Shown here: positions 14,531 to 23,365 of the stretch, one piece after another
Position numbering within the stretch: position 1 is the stretch's first letter
Layout: the number at the start of each line of letters is the position of its first letter
Assembly: GCA_019422525.1 (NCBI GenBank)
Contig: JAHZDE010000007.1
Span: 1-64,000, forward strand
DNA from: Clostridiales bacterium
GTDB lineage: Bacteria; Bacillota; Clostridia; Oscillospirales; Acutalibacteraceae
Length of the DNA stretch: 64,000 nucleotides
Direction: 5' to 3'
Translations under genes and position numbers: made by a program
Notes under the pieces: generated by a model
Databases searched by the model: none
The model's input: only the letters and a program-made list of their open reading frames with translations
Told to the model about the DNA's origin: nothing

Positions 14531-16819
14531 ATGAAGTCTTTTGCAACAAACGTGAAGGGTATTTGTTGGAAAAAAGTGCTCACGGCTATGCTTTCCGTAA
14601 CACTGACTTTCAGCTGTGTGCAGCTCTCTCTCCCCTCCGCTTCAGCATTGGAGGCAGATGGCCTGAGCAGTTGTGCAACCAGCAAAACAGCGGCTTTATC
14701 AGATCTGAAGGATTTGATCGCACAAGCGCAAGAGGTTAGCCTTAAAGGCGAAGACCCTGAACTTGCGGCTGATGTAGAGTATGCTTTGGCGCAGGCCAAG
14801 TCCATGACTCCGCAGAATACTCTCGACGATATCAACACAGCAGAGCTTTCTCTGCAAGTTTCGCTGGACACATTGGTGATCGACCTCAATTATGCGACTG
14901 TTGCAGATATGCAGACGATGGTAAAAGAGGGAAAACTGACCTATACCCGCCTAGTTCAGATGTATCTGACTCGTATTGACCTCTATAACAACCATACTAT
15001 TAAAATCAATGCCATCCGCGCGCTTAATGAAAATGCACTGAGTGAGGCGGCAAAGTGCGACGCAGCCGTCAAAGCGGATCCTTCCAAGGCAAAAGGTATG
15101 TTTGGTATCCCCATCATTATCAAGGATAATATCAATACCCAGGCTTCCGACGGGATGCCCACCACAGCGGGTTCCATTGCCTTGGCCAACAACTATACGG
15201 ACGAAGATGCCTTCTTGGTGAAACAGGTCAAAAAAGCCGGGGCCATCATTCTCGGCAAGACCAATCTTTCCGAATTCGCCAACTTTATCACTTCCGGCAT
15301 GCCTAGCGGTTATTCCACTTTAGGTGGACAGGTCCTATGCCCTTATAAGCCGGGCGTAATTAATCCATCTGGTTCCTCCTCCGGATCAGGCGCGGGCGGC
15401 GCGGCGGCCCTGGCTGCTATTACCATTGGCACTGAGACCTCTGGTTCCATCTTGTCCCCAACTAAGGCTAATTCTCTGGTCGGTCTAAAGCCCACCGTGG
15501 GTTTGGTTAGCCGCAGCGGCGTAATCCCGCTTTCCCACAGCCAGGATACCGCTGGCCCCATGGGACGTAACGTTAGCGATGTGGCGCTGCTCCTCTCCGC
15601 TATGCAGGGCTATGATAGTGAGGACAATGAAATGTATGTCGGGGTGGATAATGATATCCTAGTCGATCAGGACTATTTCAACGAAAAGGCTGAACCGGAC
15701 TACACGGAGTATCTCGACGAAGCTGGCCTGCAGGGTAAGCGGCTGGGCGTTTACAGTATCCCGAACAAGGAGACACAGCCGGACGTTTATGAAGCCTTTG
15801 TAAAAGCTATTGAAACCCTAGAGGCAAAAGGTGCAACCATTGTCTATGCTGATGATTCGGGCACCGCTATGTCGACTCTCCTGCCGAAGGCTCCGTCTTC
15901 CAAGGTGCTTTATTACGATTTCGCTCTTGATATTCAGAATTATCTTGACTCCCTCAGTAATCATAATATCTCTCTGACGAATTCTTCCATCACCAGCCTC
16001 CATGACATCATCGAATTTAACAAGCTCTATCCCGAGCGGCTTAAATACGGCCAGACTATCTTGGAAGAGTGCGTTGGCTATGACATCAGCCCTGAATCCG
16101 AGGATATGCAGGCAGCCGCCGAGCAGCGTGCCGCAGACTTGGAATATTCCAGAAAGAACGGTATCAATTACCTGCTCGATACCTATGATCTGGACGCGCT
16201 GATCAGCTTAAATGGTGGGACGACCGGTATCGCAGCTAAGGCCGGATATCCGAGTATCAGTCTTCCTACTGGTTACCGCACTGTCGAAAACAACAATGAG
16301 TCTATTAACCTCCAGTTCACTGGCGACGCATTTACCGAGGAAACTCTGATTGCAATGGCCTATTCTTATGAACAGGCGACCAACGCGAGAATTGCTCCTG
16401 GTATGGCCGTTAAGACAGACCTTGGCGAACTGATTGATGAAGCAACTTCTCTGGGAATCACCGGCGAAGCATACGATGCAGCCGTGGAGGCATACGGCAG
16501 CAACTTCACAAATCAGAGGGAAGCGGACGCTGCTTACGACGCTTTGTTTGCAGTAGTATTCCCAGACGAGACGCCTTCAGAGGAATCCTCTTCTAGTGAA
16601 GAATCCTCGTCCTCTGAGACATCTTCCTCCGAAACGTCCTCCTCTGAGGAGAGTCCTTCCGAAGAATCTGCTCCTTCCTCTTCTGTAAGTTCTGACTCTT
16701 CGACCAGCAATCCTCAGACGGGAGAAAGAATGTCTGCTATTCCGATCGTGCTGTGTGTATTAGTAGGTGTGGCAGGATTGACGCTCCTTATCATGAGAAA
16801 GAAAGTATACATCCATTAA
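14531..16819 (+). CDS. Secreted, wall-anchored amidase-signature enzyme
   Basis: A 762-residue surface protein. Residues 1-40 are a signal peptide (KK, then a long hydrophobic core, ASA cut site). Residues ~50-118 are a helical FIVAR-like spacer. Residues ~120-630 are an amidase-signature domain: Lys198 in IIIKDN, Ser 282-284 in GSSSG and Ser306 in TETSGSI form the Ser-Ser-Lys triad. A Ser/Glu-rich linker leads to NPQTGE, a hydrophobic helix and RKK, which is a sortase signal. The family hydrolyses amides, from simple amides to aryl-amides; secretion suggests an outside substrate such as a dietary or host amide. RBS AAAGGAGG. Preceded by a promoter and attenuator-like hairpin. Confidence 0.9.
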   Translation: MKSFATNVKGICWKKVLTAMLSVTLTFSCVQLSLPSASALEADGLSSCATSKTAALSDLKDLIAQAQEVSLKGEDPELAADVEYALAQAKSMTPQNTLDDINTAELSLQVSLDTLVIDLNYATVADMQTMVKEGKLTYTRLVQMYLTRIDLYNNHTIKINAIRALNENALSEAAKCDAAVKADPSKAKGMFGIPIIIKDNINTQASDGMPTTAGSIALANNYTDEDAFLVKQVKKAGAIILGKTNLSEFANFITSGMPSGYSTLGGQVLCPYKPGVINPSGSSSGSGAGGAAALAAITIGTETSGSILSPTKANSLVGLKPTVGLVSRSGVIPLSHSQDTAGPMGRNVSDVALLLSAMQGYDSEDNEMYVGVDNDILVDQDYFNEKAEPDYTEYLDEAGLQGKRLGVYSIPNKETQPDVYEAFVKAIETLEAKGATIVYADDSGTAMSTLLPKAPSSKVLYYDFALDIQNYLDSLSNHNISLTNSSITSLHDIIEFNKLYPERLKYGQTILEECVGYDISPESEDMQAAAEQRAADLEYSRKNGINYLLDTYDLDALISLNGGTTGIAAKAGYPSISLPTGYRTVENNNESINLQFTGDAFTEETLIAMAYSYEQATNARIAPGMAVKTDLGELIDEATSLGITGEAYDAAVEAYGSNFTNQREADAAYDALFAVVFPDETPSEESSSSEESSSSETSSSETSSSEESPSEESAPSSSVSSDSSTSNPQTGERMSAIPIVLCVLVGVAGLTLLIMRKKVYIH

Positions 16820-16856
16820 AAGAAGCTCTTAATTAAGACCAATACCTGCTTATTTT

Positions 16857-16895
16857 TAGAGCGGCCCTTCATGTTTGCATGAAGGGCTGCTTTTT
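16857..16895 (+). terminator. Terminator after the amidase gene
   Basis: AGCGGCCCTTCATG-TTTG-CATGAAGGGCTGCT forms a 14-bp stem followed by a T run. Confidence 0.88.
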
Positions 16896-16966
16896 CATAT
16901 AAACGGAAATCATAAATTCGATACGTGGTTTAAGAGAGCTTAATCGCTTTGCTTAAAATAAAATTT

Positions 16967-17872
16967 TTAAAATCTCTCTGGATGTTCCTGCATATAACTC
17001 CGAAATAATTCCAGAAATAGAGGAACAGCGGGGTTTTTGCTCTCACGTTCCCATGCCATGGCAAGGTCTAGATCATTATAGCTATCATTAAGTAAAGTAA
17101 AAGCCAGATTATGGCTTTGCATATAATGACGGCTCCGATAAGGCAAAATAGAAATTCCAGTTCCCGCTTCTACTGCCTGCAGCAGATTTTCGTATAAATT
17201 ATACTGTTCGGTAATCTGTGGATGAAACTTCAGTTGTGTACACAGCGAAGCAATCCGTTTGTTTAAATAGCGCGCATGATTGGGGTAAAAGACTAGAAAT
17301 GGTTCCTTTTCCAGTTGTTTAAAATCCAGCGGTTTTTGCTGCAAAGCAGGGTGGTCTTTCCGGGTGACAAGGCAAAGAGTATCGGCCTGGACTTTTTCGG
17401 TTTCAAGGAAGGGGTATTTTGCCAGGTCCGTCATCATGGAAAAATAGATATCTGCATCCCGGCTGGATACGCTCTCAGATACTCCATAGGCATCTTGACG
17501 GATCAGTCGAACTTTTATGGTAGGATGTTGAAGATGAAACTCGTTGACAATATCCGCCAGAAAAATATGGGTGGCTGCGGCCAAATGACAAATACGCAGA
17601 ACTACAGGTTGCTGTCGTGCTATCGTGAGTTTATGTTTTGCCTGTTCAACAGCTTCCAAAATGGCTTTCGCATCTTCCAAAAATATGGTACCGCTTTCGG
17701 TCAAAGTCACTTTTTTAGTATTACGGACAAAAAGCTCCGTATTCAGTTCTCGTTCTAACATTTTGATTTGATGACTGATAGCAGGTTGCGAAAGGTAAAA
17801 CTCATCGGCTGCTCGTGAAAAGTTTCGGTATTTCGCGGCTGCTATAAAATAGGCAAGTTGTTTTGTATCCAT
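16967..17872 (-). CDS. LysR-family transcription regulator
   Basis: A 301-residue regulator. The N-terminal LysR HTH reads QLAYFIAAAKYRNFSRAADEFYLSQPAISHQIKMLE, and the remaining ~210 residues are the substrate-binding co-inducer domain. I start at the ATG at 17872, because a GTG 12 bases earlier overlaps the GGAG that serves as its RBS. It is divergent from the flavodoxin/OYE operon across a 164-base gap holding an inverted repeat, the typical LysR layout, so it probably controls that operon. Ligand unknown. Confidence 0.92.
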   Translation of the reverse strand: MDTKQLAYFIAAAKYRNFSRAADEFYLSQPAISHQIKMLERELNTELFVRNTKKVTLTESGTIFLEDAKAILEAVEQAKHKLTIARQQPVVLRICHLAAATHIFLADIVNEFHLQHPTIKVRLIRQDAYGVSESVSSRDADIYFSMMTDLAKYPFLETEKVQADTLCLVTRKDHPALQQKPLDFKQLEKEPFLVFYPNHARYLNKRIASLCTQLKFHPQITEQYNLYENLLQAVEAGTGISILPYRSRHYMQSHNLAFTLLNDSYNDLDLAMAWERESKNPAVPLFLELFRSYMQEHPERF

Positions 17873-17929
17873 GGCGTTCTCCACATTTGTCCCATATATA
17901 AATAGTTTTTATCAATTACGACAAAATAC

Positions 17930-17971
17930 TTGTATCACTGAACCCGATTATTTATGTTAAAATTATAACAT
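17930..17971 (+). promoter_or_regulatory. Promoter and inverted repeat of the OYE operon
   Basis: TTGTAT (17930-17935), 17-base spacer, TATGTT (17953-17958). The -10 lies in a perfect-armed inverted repeat ATGTTA-AAATTA-TAACAT (17954-17971), a likely operator in the LysR-regulated gap. Confidence 0.5.
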
Positions 17972-18036
17972 GAAGTCAGCCTAGTGTAAACAACAATCAT
18001 ATAAACAACGTTTCTGAAAAATCAGGAGATTCGACA

Positions 18037-18985
18037 ATGGCATTCAAAGTAATGGGCGTAACGGCCGGAAGAAAAAACAGTAATTCCGAAATTTTGCTGA
18101 AAGAAGCTCTCTTAGCCTGCCAAGAGATGGGCGCAGAGGTCCGTATGAATCAACTTGAAGGACTACAACATTCTGGATTGCAATGGTTGTACTTCTTGCA
18201 CTATCGGAATGTCTATGGGAAAACACACAGGATGTTCGCTGGATAATGCGGACGACAAGAAGAAGATCATGGACGTCATGCTGAACCAGGATGCTGTTAT
18301 TTTTTCGGCTCCTACCTATGATTTGATGCCTTCTTCTCTGTTCCTGAAGTTTATGCATAGAAACCTGGCCTATGAGTCTGCATTCCTCACCAAAATCGGT
18401 GCCATTGAGCCCCGTGACCGTGTAGGCGCTCTCATTGCGGTAGGCGGTTCCACCCGTTCCTGGCAGTCTATGGCGCTGGAGTGCATGCAGGCTACCACTT
18501 TTACCAACAGCTTTAAAATTGTCGATATGTATATGGCCACCCAGGTTCCGGCTCCGGCACAGGTTTTGCTGTATGATGAGAAAATTGCCCGTGCAAGAGA
18601 AATCGGCGTCAATGTGATGAAGGCCTTGCAGACAAAGCCGGAAGACAGAAAGTGGCTGGGCGACCCGGATTACGGATGGTGCCCCAACTGCCACAGCAAT
18701 GCCTTGTGTCTGGGCCAGCCCCAGTGGAAGGGTCTGCAATATCCGGTAGAGTGTGTTGTATGCGGCGCCGGCGGCGATCTGGAGCGCGGGGAAGACGGAA
18801 GATGGAGATTTGTCATTGCCGAGAATGGCCTGGAGCGTGACCGCACCACCGAAGAGGGCCGCGGTGTGCACTGCGACGAAATCGCAGAAACCCAGGGAGG
18901 CTTCTTCATGGACCCCAAGAAGCGGGAAGAAGTTGCAGCAAAGCTGCCTAAATATAAGAACCTGAAGTTCCCAGAGTTGGACTGA
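18037..18985 (+). pseudogene. Flavodoxin-fold NAD(P)H-dependent FMN reductase, frameshifted
   Basis: Residues from two frames make one flavodoxin-like protein of ~315 aa. Frame one (18037-~18156) has MAFKVMGVTAGRKNSNSEILLKEAL, the FMN-reductase start with GRKxSxxE. Frame two (~18158-18985) continues with KDYNILDCNGCTSC, APTYDLMPSSLFLKFMHR and a Cys-bearing tail (CPNCHSNALC; CVVCGAGG). Joining at CTT-G gives VRMNQL|KDYNIL, which reads as a smooth family sequence, so one extra base (G at about 18157) splits it. It may be a real inactivation, a +1 recoding site or a sequence error. It likely supplies reduced flavin or electrons to the following OYE-type enzyme. Confidence 0.8.
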
Positions 18986-19024
18986 TTTTTTGTTTTCAAA
19001 ATAATATGAAAGAGGGAATACAAT

Positions 19025-21043
19025 ATGAAATTTGAACATTTGTTGAGCCCGATGAAGGTTGGTAACCGGGTTTACAAGAACCGTATCGTAAGCGCTCCTA
19101 TGGCGTTCAGCCTGGTAGCACAAAATCCCATTGCAGCGGAAGTTTCCTATCGGAAATTGGAAGGACCGGCAAAAGGCGGCAATGCTTGCGTCATCTTGGG
19201 AGAGACCGATATTAACTTCCGGGATGCTGTGCGTATTCCTGGATTCAGACCCTTTGACTTCGCAAAGCCGGAAGAGGACATGGAAACCTTTAATGCCATC
19301 AAGACCTATGCAGATCGCATTAAGAAGCATGACTGTATCGCACTGGCAGAACTGGTTCACTGCGGCAAAGAAAAAGTGCCCTTTAACGATGAGCAGGAAG
19401 CCATTGGACCTGTTGCCTGTGTAAACTCCGCAGGGGTTCCGGTGCGCGCTATGACAAAAGAGGATATGGACCGCATTGCCAATGATTTTGCAGTGGCGGC
19501 TACTTATATGCAGAAAGCGGGCTTTGACGGCATTCTGGTTCACGGTGGACACGGCTTCATCTTCACCCAGTTCCTTTCTCCTCTCATGAACACCCGTACC
19601 GACGAGTATGGCGGCTCTTTGGAGAATCGCGCCAAATTCCCCATTCAGATCTGCAAAGCAATTCGCGAAGCAGTGGGCCCGGATTTCCTGTTTGAGTTGC
19701 GGATTGACGGCACAGATCATCAGTCGGGCGGCATTACCCCGGAAGAAACCGGTAAATTCATTCAAATGGTAGAGAAGTACCTGACTTCTGTACATATCAC
19801 CTGCGGTGTATATGAGGAGTCCGTTAAATCCGGCACCGAGTCCAGCATGTTCCATAAGCACGGCCTGAATATTGAGCAGGCAGCTATCGTTAAAAAGTAC
19901 ACCTCCCTGCCTGTTGGCGCGGTAGGCGGCATCAACTCTCCCGAGCAGGTGGAACAGGCCATCGCCGAGGGTAAGATCGACTTTGCCGTTTTTGGCCGTC
20001 AAATGCTGGCTGATCCCAATTTTGCCCAAAAATGTATGAATGGCGATGAAGCCCAGATTCGTCGTTGCCTGCGGTGCTACAAATGCTTCCCCGGCTCTCC
20101 CGAAGAGGGATACGACGATTTGCCCTTCACCAGCGAACAGTTGGCAGTGTATGTGGGCCATTGCACCATCAATCCCACTGCTCACCTGCCCTTTGATATC
20201 GATAAGCTTCCCGCAGCGGAAAAAGGTCCTCAGAAGGTGCTGATCATTGGCGGCGGTATTGCCGGTATCCAGGCAGCTATTACCGCAGCAGACCGTGGAC
20301 ATCAGGTAACGCTGGTGGAAAAATCCGATAAGCTGGGCGGCCTGCTCTACTTTACGGATGTGGATATCGATAAGCCCGACCTGCGCAATTTCAAGGACAT
20401 GATGATCCGTGAAGTCAAGCGTCACAATGTAGATATCCGTCTGAACACCGAAGCCACTCCCGAATTCGTCAAAGAGTTTGGCGCCGATGCTGTGATCATT
20501 GCAACCGGTTCTCTGCCGGCATGTCCTCCTATCAAGGGCATTGAGAACGCAAAGCAGGCAATGTCTATCTACGACGGCACTTGCAAACCCGGCAAAAAGG
20601 TTGTTATGATCGGCGGCGGCCTGGTAGGCTGCGAAGCAGGTCTTTTCCTGCAGAAAACGGGCCATGAGGTAACCGTAGTGGAAATGCTGGATCGTGTGGC
20701 CAATGAGGCTTTCGGCATGTATCGTGAGGCCCTGGTATGGGAAATGGAGAAAAACCATATGGTCATGCTTCCCAAAACCAAGTGCCTGGAAATTACTCCC
20801 AACAGCGTAAAGATCGAAAACGCCGACGGCGTACAGGAGCTGGAGGCCGATACCGTTTTGTATGCTCTTGGCATGAAGTCTGTGGATTACAGCGCTTTGA
20901 AAGAGGCTGCTGGCGACGCCCAGGTGTTTGTCATCGGCGACGCCATCCATCCCGGCAAAGTGGATCAGTGCACCAGAACCGGTTATATTGCTGCTTTGAA
21001 GATTGGCGCAAGCGAAGAATCCATCAAGTATATTCAGGAATAA
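19025..21043 (+). CDS. NADH:flavin oxidoreductase, OYE / 2-enoate reductase type
   Basis: A 672-residue three-domain flavoprotein. Residues 1-~340 are an OYE-type TIM barrel with FMN; H173-G-G-H176 is the pair that grips a substrate carbonyl. Around residues 345-385, CLRCYKC plus a later Cys in GHCTINP give the 4Fe-4S site, with a longer loop than usual before the last Cys. From ~395 (KVLIIGGGIAGIQAAI) and ~530 (KVVMIGGGLVGCEAG) come FAD and NAD(P)H folds. This is the layout of 2-enoate reductase, BaiCD/BaiH, daidzein reductase and bilirubin reductase BilR. It should reduce C=C next to a carbonyl; the true substrate is unknown. It sits behind a flavodoxin-like gene under a LysR regulator. Confidence 0.9.
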   Translation: MKFEHLLSPMKVGNRVYKNRIVSAPMAFSLVAQNPIAAEVSYRKLEGPAKGGNACVILGETDINFRDAVRIPGFRPFDFAKPEEDMETFNAIKTYADRIKKHDCIALAELVHCGKEKVPFNDEQEAIGPVACVNSAGVPVRAMTKEDMDRIANDFAVAATYMQKAGFDGILVHGGHGFIFTQFLSPLMNTRTDEYGGSLENRAKFPIQICKAIREAVGPDFLFELRIDGTDHQSGGITPEETGKFIQMVEKYLTSVHITCGVYEESVKSGTESSMFHKHGLNIEQAAIVKKYTSLPVGAVGGINSPEQVEQAIAEGKIDFAVFGRQMLADPNFAQKCMNGDEAQIRRCLRCYKCFPGSPEEGYDDLPFTSEQLAVYVGHCTINPTAHLPFDIDKLPAAEKGPQKVLIIGGGIAGIQAAITAADRGHQVTLVEKSDKLGGLLYFTDVDIDKPDLRNFKDMMIREVKRHNVDIRLNTEATPEFVKEFGADAVIIATGSLPACPPIKGIENAKQAMSIYDGTCKPGKKVVMIGGGLVGCEAGLFLQKTGHEVTVVEMLDRVANEAFGMYREALVWEMEKNHMVMLPKTKCLEITPNSVKIENADGVQELEADTVLYALGMKSVDYSALKEAAGDAQVFVIGDAIHPGKVDQCTRTGYIAALKIGASEESIKYIQE

Positions 21044-21097
21044 GACTGACTGAGACTAAAAAATAAAACGTCTCCCATGAAAGGGGCCGTACCTCCT

Positions 21098-21146
21098 ATT
21101 CCCCTGAGGCAGGAAATATAATCCTTCCTCAGGGGAGTTTTTTATA
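21098..21146 (+). terminator. Terminator of the OYE operon
   Basis: TCCCCTGAGG and CCTCAGGGGA pair across a ~17-base loop, followed by seven T. Confidence 0.85.
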
Positions 21147-21600
21147 TTCTTTATGCAAACCTTTTAGTGAAGTGATAAGGTGTATTATGTTCCTAAGAGC
21201 GAATAAATGCGTCAGAACGACTTTGTGAGACCAAAATGGATTAAAAAATTTAATCAGCTAAGCGAGCGTAAATTTTAGGGGTTTTCGAAAAATGTTCCTC
21301 ACTCTCCTTTTTTTGCAGGAAATGGTTTGAAAATATCAATGCAAATAAAGTAAAAAAATACAAAACGACGGTTATATACAAAAAAACAGGCAACCGTTTC
21401 AGCAAAATACCATAAATTAAAAAATAAACAGAAAGTTAAGGGTATAATTTTATCAATTTCAACGAATTGTTGGGAATATAAATTTTTTCGACTAAAATAT
21501 ATAATTTTCTATATAGTATTGATATGAATGATATGATTAAATGAAGATATTGGGATAAGGCATTTCAAATAATTTGATGCCTGTTGTTGAAAGGAAGGAC
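21147..21600. other. AT-rich intergenic stretch
   Basis: No gene is supported. It contains a short perfect palindrome GATTAAA-AAA-TTTAATC (21239-21255) of unknown meaning, and otherwise low-complexity AT sequence. Confidence 0.5.
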
Positions 21601-21605
21601 GGAGC

Positions 21606-21839
21606 ATGATGAAGAATAAATGGATTTTTGCATTAGCAGGTGTTGCTTTTGCAATAATGGTAAGTTTGTGCCTATGTACGGTTGCAATGGCAAAATCTTC
21701 GGTAACAGGTGGCGCAGGGGTCAATCCGATGACGGGGGATAATACGCCAATGATTATTACTATTTTGGTGATTATTATCATTGCGGCGGTGATTGGAATT
21801 AGTGCTTTGGTGTCTATTAACAAACGGAGATGGCTATAA
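21606..21839 (+). CDS. Tiny sortase-substrate-like protein (NPMTG)
   Basis: A 77-residue protein made of almost nothing but sorting parts. It has a signal peptide (MKNKWIFALAGVAFAIMV..., AMA cut site near residue 29), about ten small residues (KSSVTGGAGV), then NPMTGD, a ~22-residue hydrophobic helix and KRRW. The NPxTG form matches the sorting signal of the amidase at 14.5 kb. After sorting only ~15 residues would be left on the wall, so it may instead be a small membrane protein or a sortase decoy. RBS GGACGGAG before tandem ATGs at 21606 and 21609. Confidence 0.75.
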   Translation: MMKNKWIFALAGVAFAIMVSLCLCTVAMAKSSVTGGAGVNPMTGDNTPMIITILVIIIIAAVIGISALVSINKRRWL

Positions 21840-22143
21840 ATACATTTTGTTTAAAATGACGGTTGTTAAATGGAATATATGAATTCACAGTATATTCATA
21901 AAGTTGTCTGACATAGTAGATTTGCATTTCATTTTTGTCAAGACATATGGCACAGGCCTAAAAGTATGATTTTGTATGAAAAGACGATGGTCGGGGAACG
22001 TTTTTGGAAGAAATTCATTAGAAACCCCTTGGAAATCTTCTATTTTTTGACGAATCAAGAATAGTTTTGTTCACAAATAAAACAAAATTATGAAACACAA
22101 AATACGTTAGATTTATTATCAAAAAATTCATATTTTAACGCCA

Positions 22144-22162
22144 TTTGTACAAAGTGTACAAA
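22144..22162. promoter_or_regulatory. Perfect palindrome TTTGTACA-AAG-TGTACAAA
   Basis: An 8+8 perfect inverted repeat ~65 bp upstream of the putative -35 box of the ABC operon. The position suits an activator site; the cognate protein is unknown (the YesN-like regulator at 27.9 kb is one candidate). Confidence 0.5.
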
Positions 22163-22226
22163 CAAATGCTTGACATTTTGACATGAGGACCTAACGTTTT
22201 TATGAACTTATCTAACGAAAATGATA

Positions 22227-22261
22227 TGTCGAAATTGCGATATAACATTTATAATAAGAGA
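22227..22261 (+). promoter_or_regulatory. Promoter of the ABC transporter operon
   Basis: TGTCGA (22227-22232), 17 bases, TATAAT (22250-22255), continuing AAGAGA. The weak -35 and perfect -10 suggest dependence on an activator. The same layout precedes the histidine kinase gene at 26047-26081. Confidence 0.55.
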
Positions 22262-22393
22262 AAGGAAAACAAAGGCCTAAGTTTTGTGTAATAGGGACAG
22301 AGGATGCCGAGAAAATATCGGTTATCGATTGTGAAATTCACTGAATAAGGGCTGGCTAAGGTTCAATTCTAAAAACAGAGGAGGAATAGTCAC

Positions 22394-23350
22394 ATGTCAA
22401 AAAGCAGCAATCCAACGGGCAAGATTAAAGGCAAGGGCTGGAATCGTGATGATACAGAGCTGACTTTGCTTGCCCTGCCAACCACAGTCTGGTACATCTT
22501 ATTCTGCTTCCTGCCAATGATCGGTATTATCATTGCCTTTAAGGATTACAAAATTCATGGCACGTTCTTGCAGAGTATGATTCAAAGTGACTGGTGTGCA
22601 TTCGACAACTTTACATTCCTGTTCAGCAGTAACAAGATCTGGATGATCTTGCGCAACACCATTTTGTACAACTTTGTATTTATTATCTTAGGTATTGTTC
22701 TTCCTGTAGCTGCTACGCTAATGATCACCATGCTCCATGGTAAACGTCTTGCAAAGGCATATCAGACAGCAATGTTTATGCCTTACTTCCTGTCTTGGGT
22801 TGTTGTCACCGCTCTGGTATGGGCTTTCCTGTGCTATGACAAAGGCTTGATCAACAACTGGTTTTATGCTGATCAACCCAGAGACCAGTGGATTAACTGG
22901 TACATGAAGCCCGAAATTTGGCCGTACTTACTTACTTTCCTGAATGTTTGGAAAGCCTTGGGCTATAACATGGTTGTTTATTTGGCTACGGTCACTGGCA
23001 TTGATCGTTCGTTGTATGAAGCCGCTGTTATTGATGGTGCTACGATTTGGCAGCAGGTAAAGAATATTACTCTGCCGCTGATGAAGAGCGTTATCATTAT
23101 GATGTTTATTATGGCTGTTGGCCGTATCTTCTATTCCGACTTCGGTTTGTTCTATCAGGTTCCCAAGCAGTCCAGTTCTCTTCAAAATGTTGTTACCACG
23201 TTGGATGTTTACGTGTACAACATGTTGAAGTCCAGCACCACTGGTATGGCATCTGCAGCAGCATTTGTTCAGTCTGTGGCTGGCTGTATTACTATTCTGC
23301 TTGCCAATGGTATCGTTCGCAAGATCGATCCCGATAGCGCAATGATTTAA
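22394..23350 (+). CDS. Sugar ABC transporter permease (LplB-type)
   Basis: A 318-residue CUT1 permease with about six membrane helices. LALPTTVWYILFCFLPMIGIIIAFKDYK at the start and EAAVIDGATIWQQVKNITLPLMK near residue 215 (the EAA loop that docks to the ATPase) are the marks of the LplB/YteP group. It is followed by a second permease and a binding protein, but no ATPase gene is present; these systems usually share one MsmX/UgpC-type ATPase. Part of the mannoside island. Confidence 0.92.
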   Translation: MSKSSNPTGKIKGKGWNRDDTELTLLALPTTVWYILFCFLPMIGIIIAFKDYKIHGTFLQSMIQSDWCAFDNFTFLFSSNKIWMILRNTILYNFVFIILGIVLPVAATLMITMLHGKRLAKAYQTAMFMPYFLSWVVVTALVWAFLCYDKGLINNWFYADQPRDQWINWYMKPEIWPYLLTFLNVWKALGYNMVVYLATVTGIDRSLYEAAVIDGATIWQQVKNITLPLMKSVIIMMFIMAVGRIFYSDFGLFYQVPKQSSSLQNVVTTLDVYVYNMLKSSTTGMASAAAFVQSVAGCITILLANGIVRKIDPDSAMI

Positions 23351-23365
23351 GGAGGCGGAGAGAGT

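Larger units (their letters stand above)
21840..22393. other. Long AT-rich regulatory region before the ABC operon
   Basis: About 550 bases without a supported gene. It holds a perfect palindrome at 22144-22162 and a promoter at 22227-22255, followed by a ~130-base leader to the first permease gene. Confidence 0.6.

Noticed and set aside
18044..20950. 968-codon open frame antisense to the flavodoxin/OYE genes
   Set aside because: Low-complexity His/Leu/Gln-rich translation typical of an antisense shadow; the plus-strand proteins have clear motifs.
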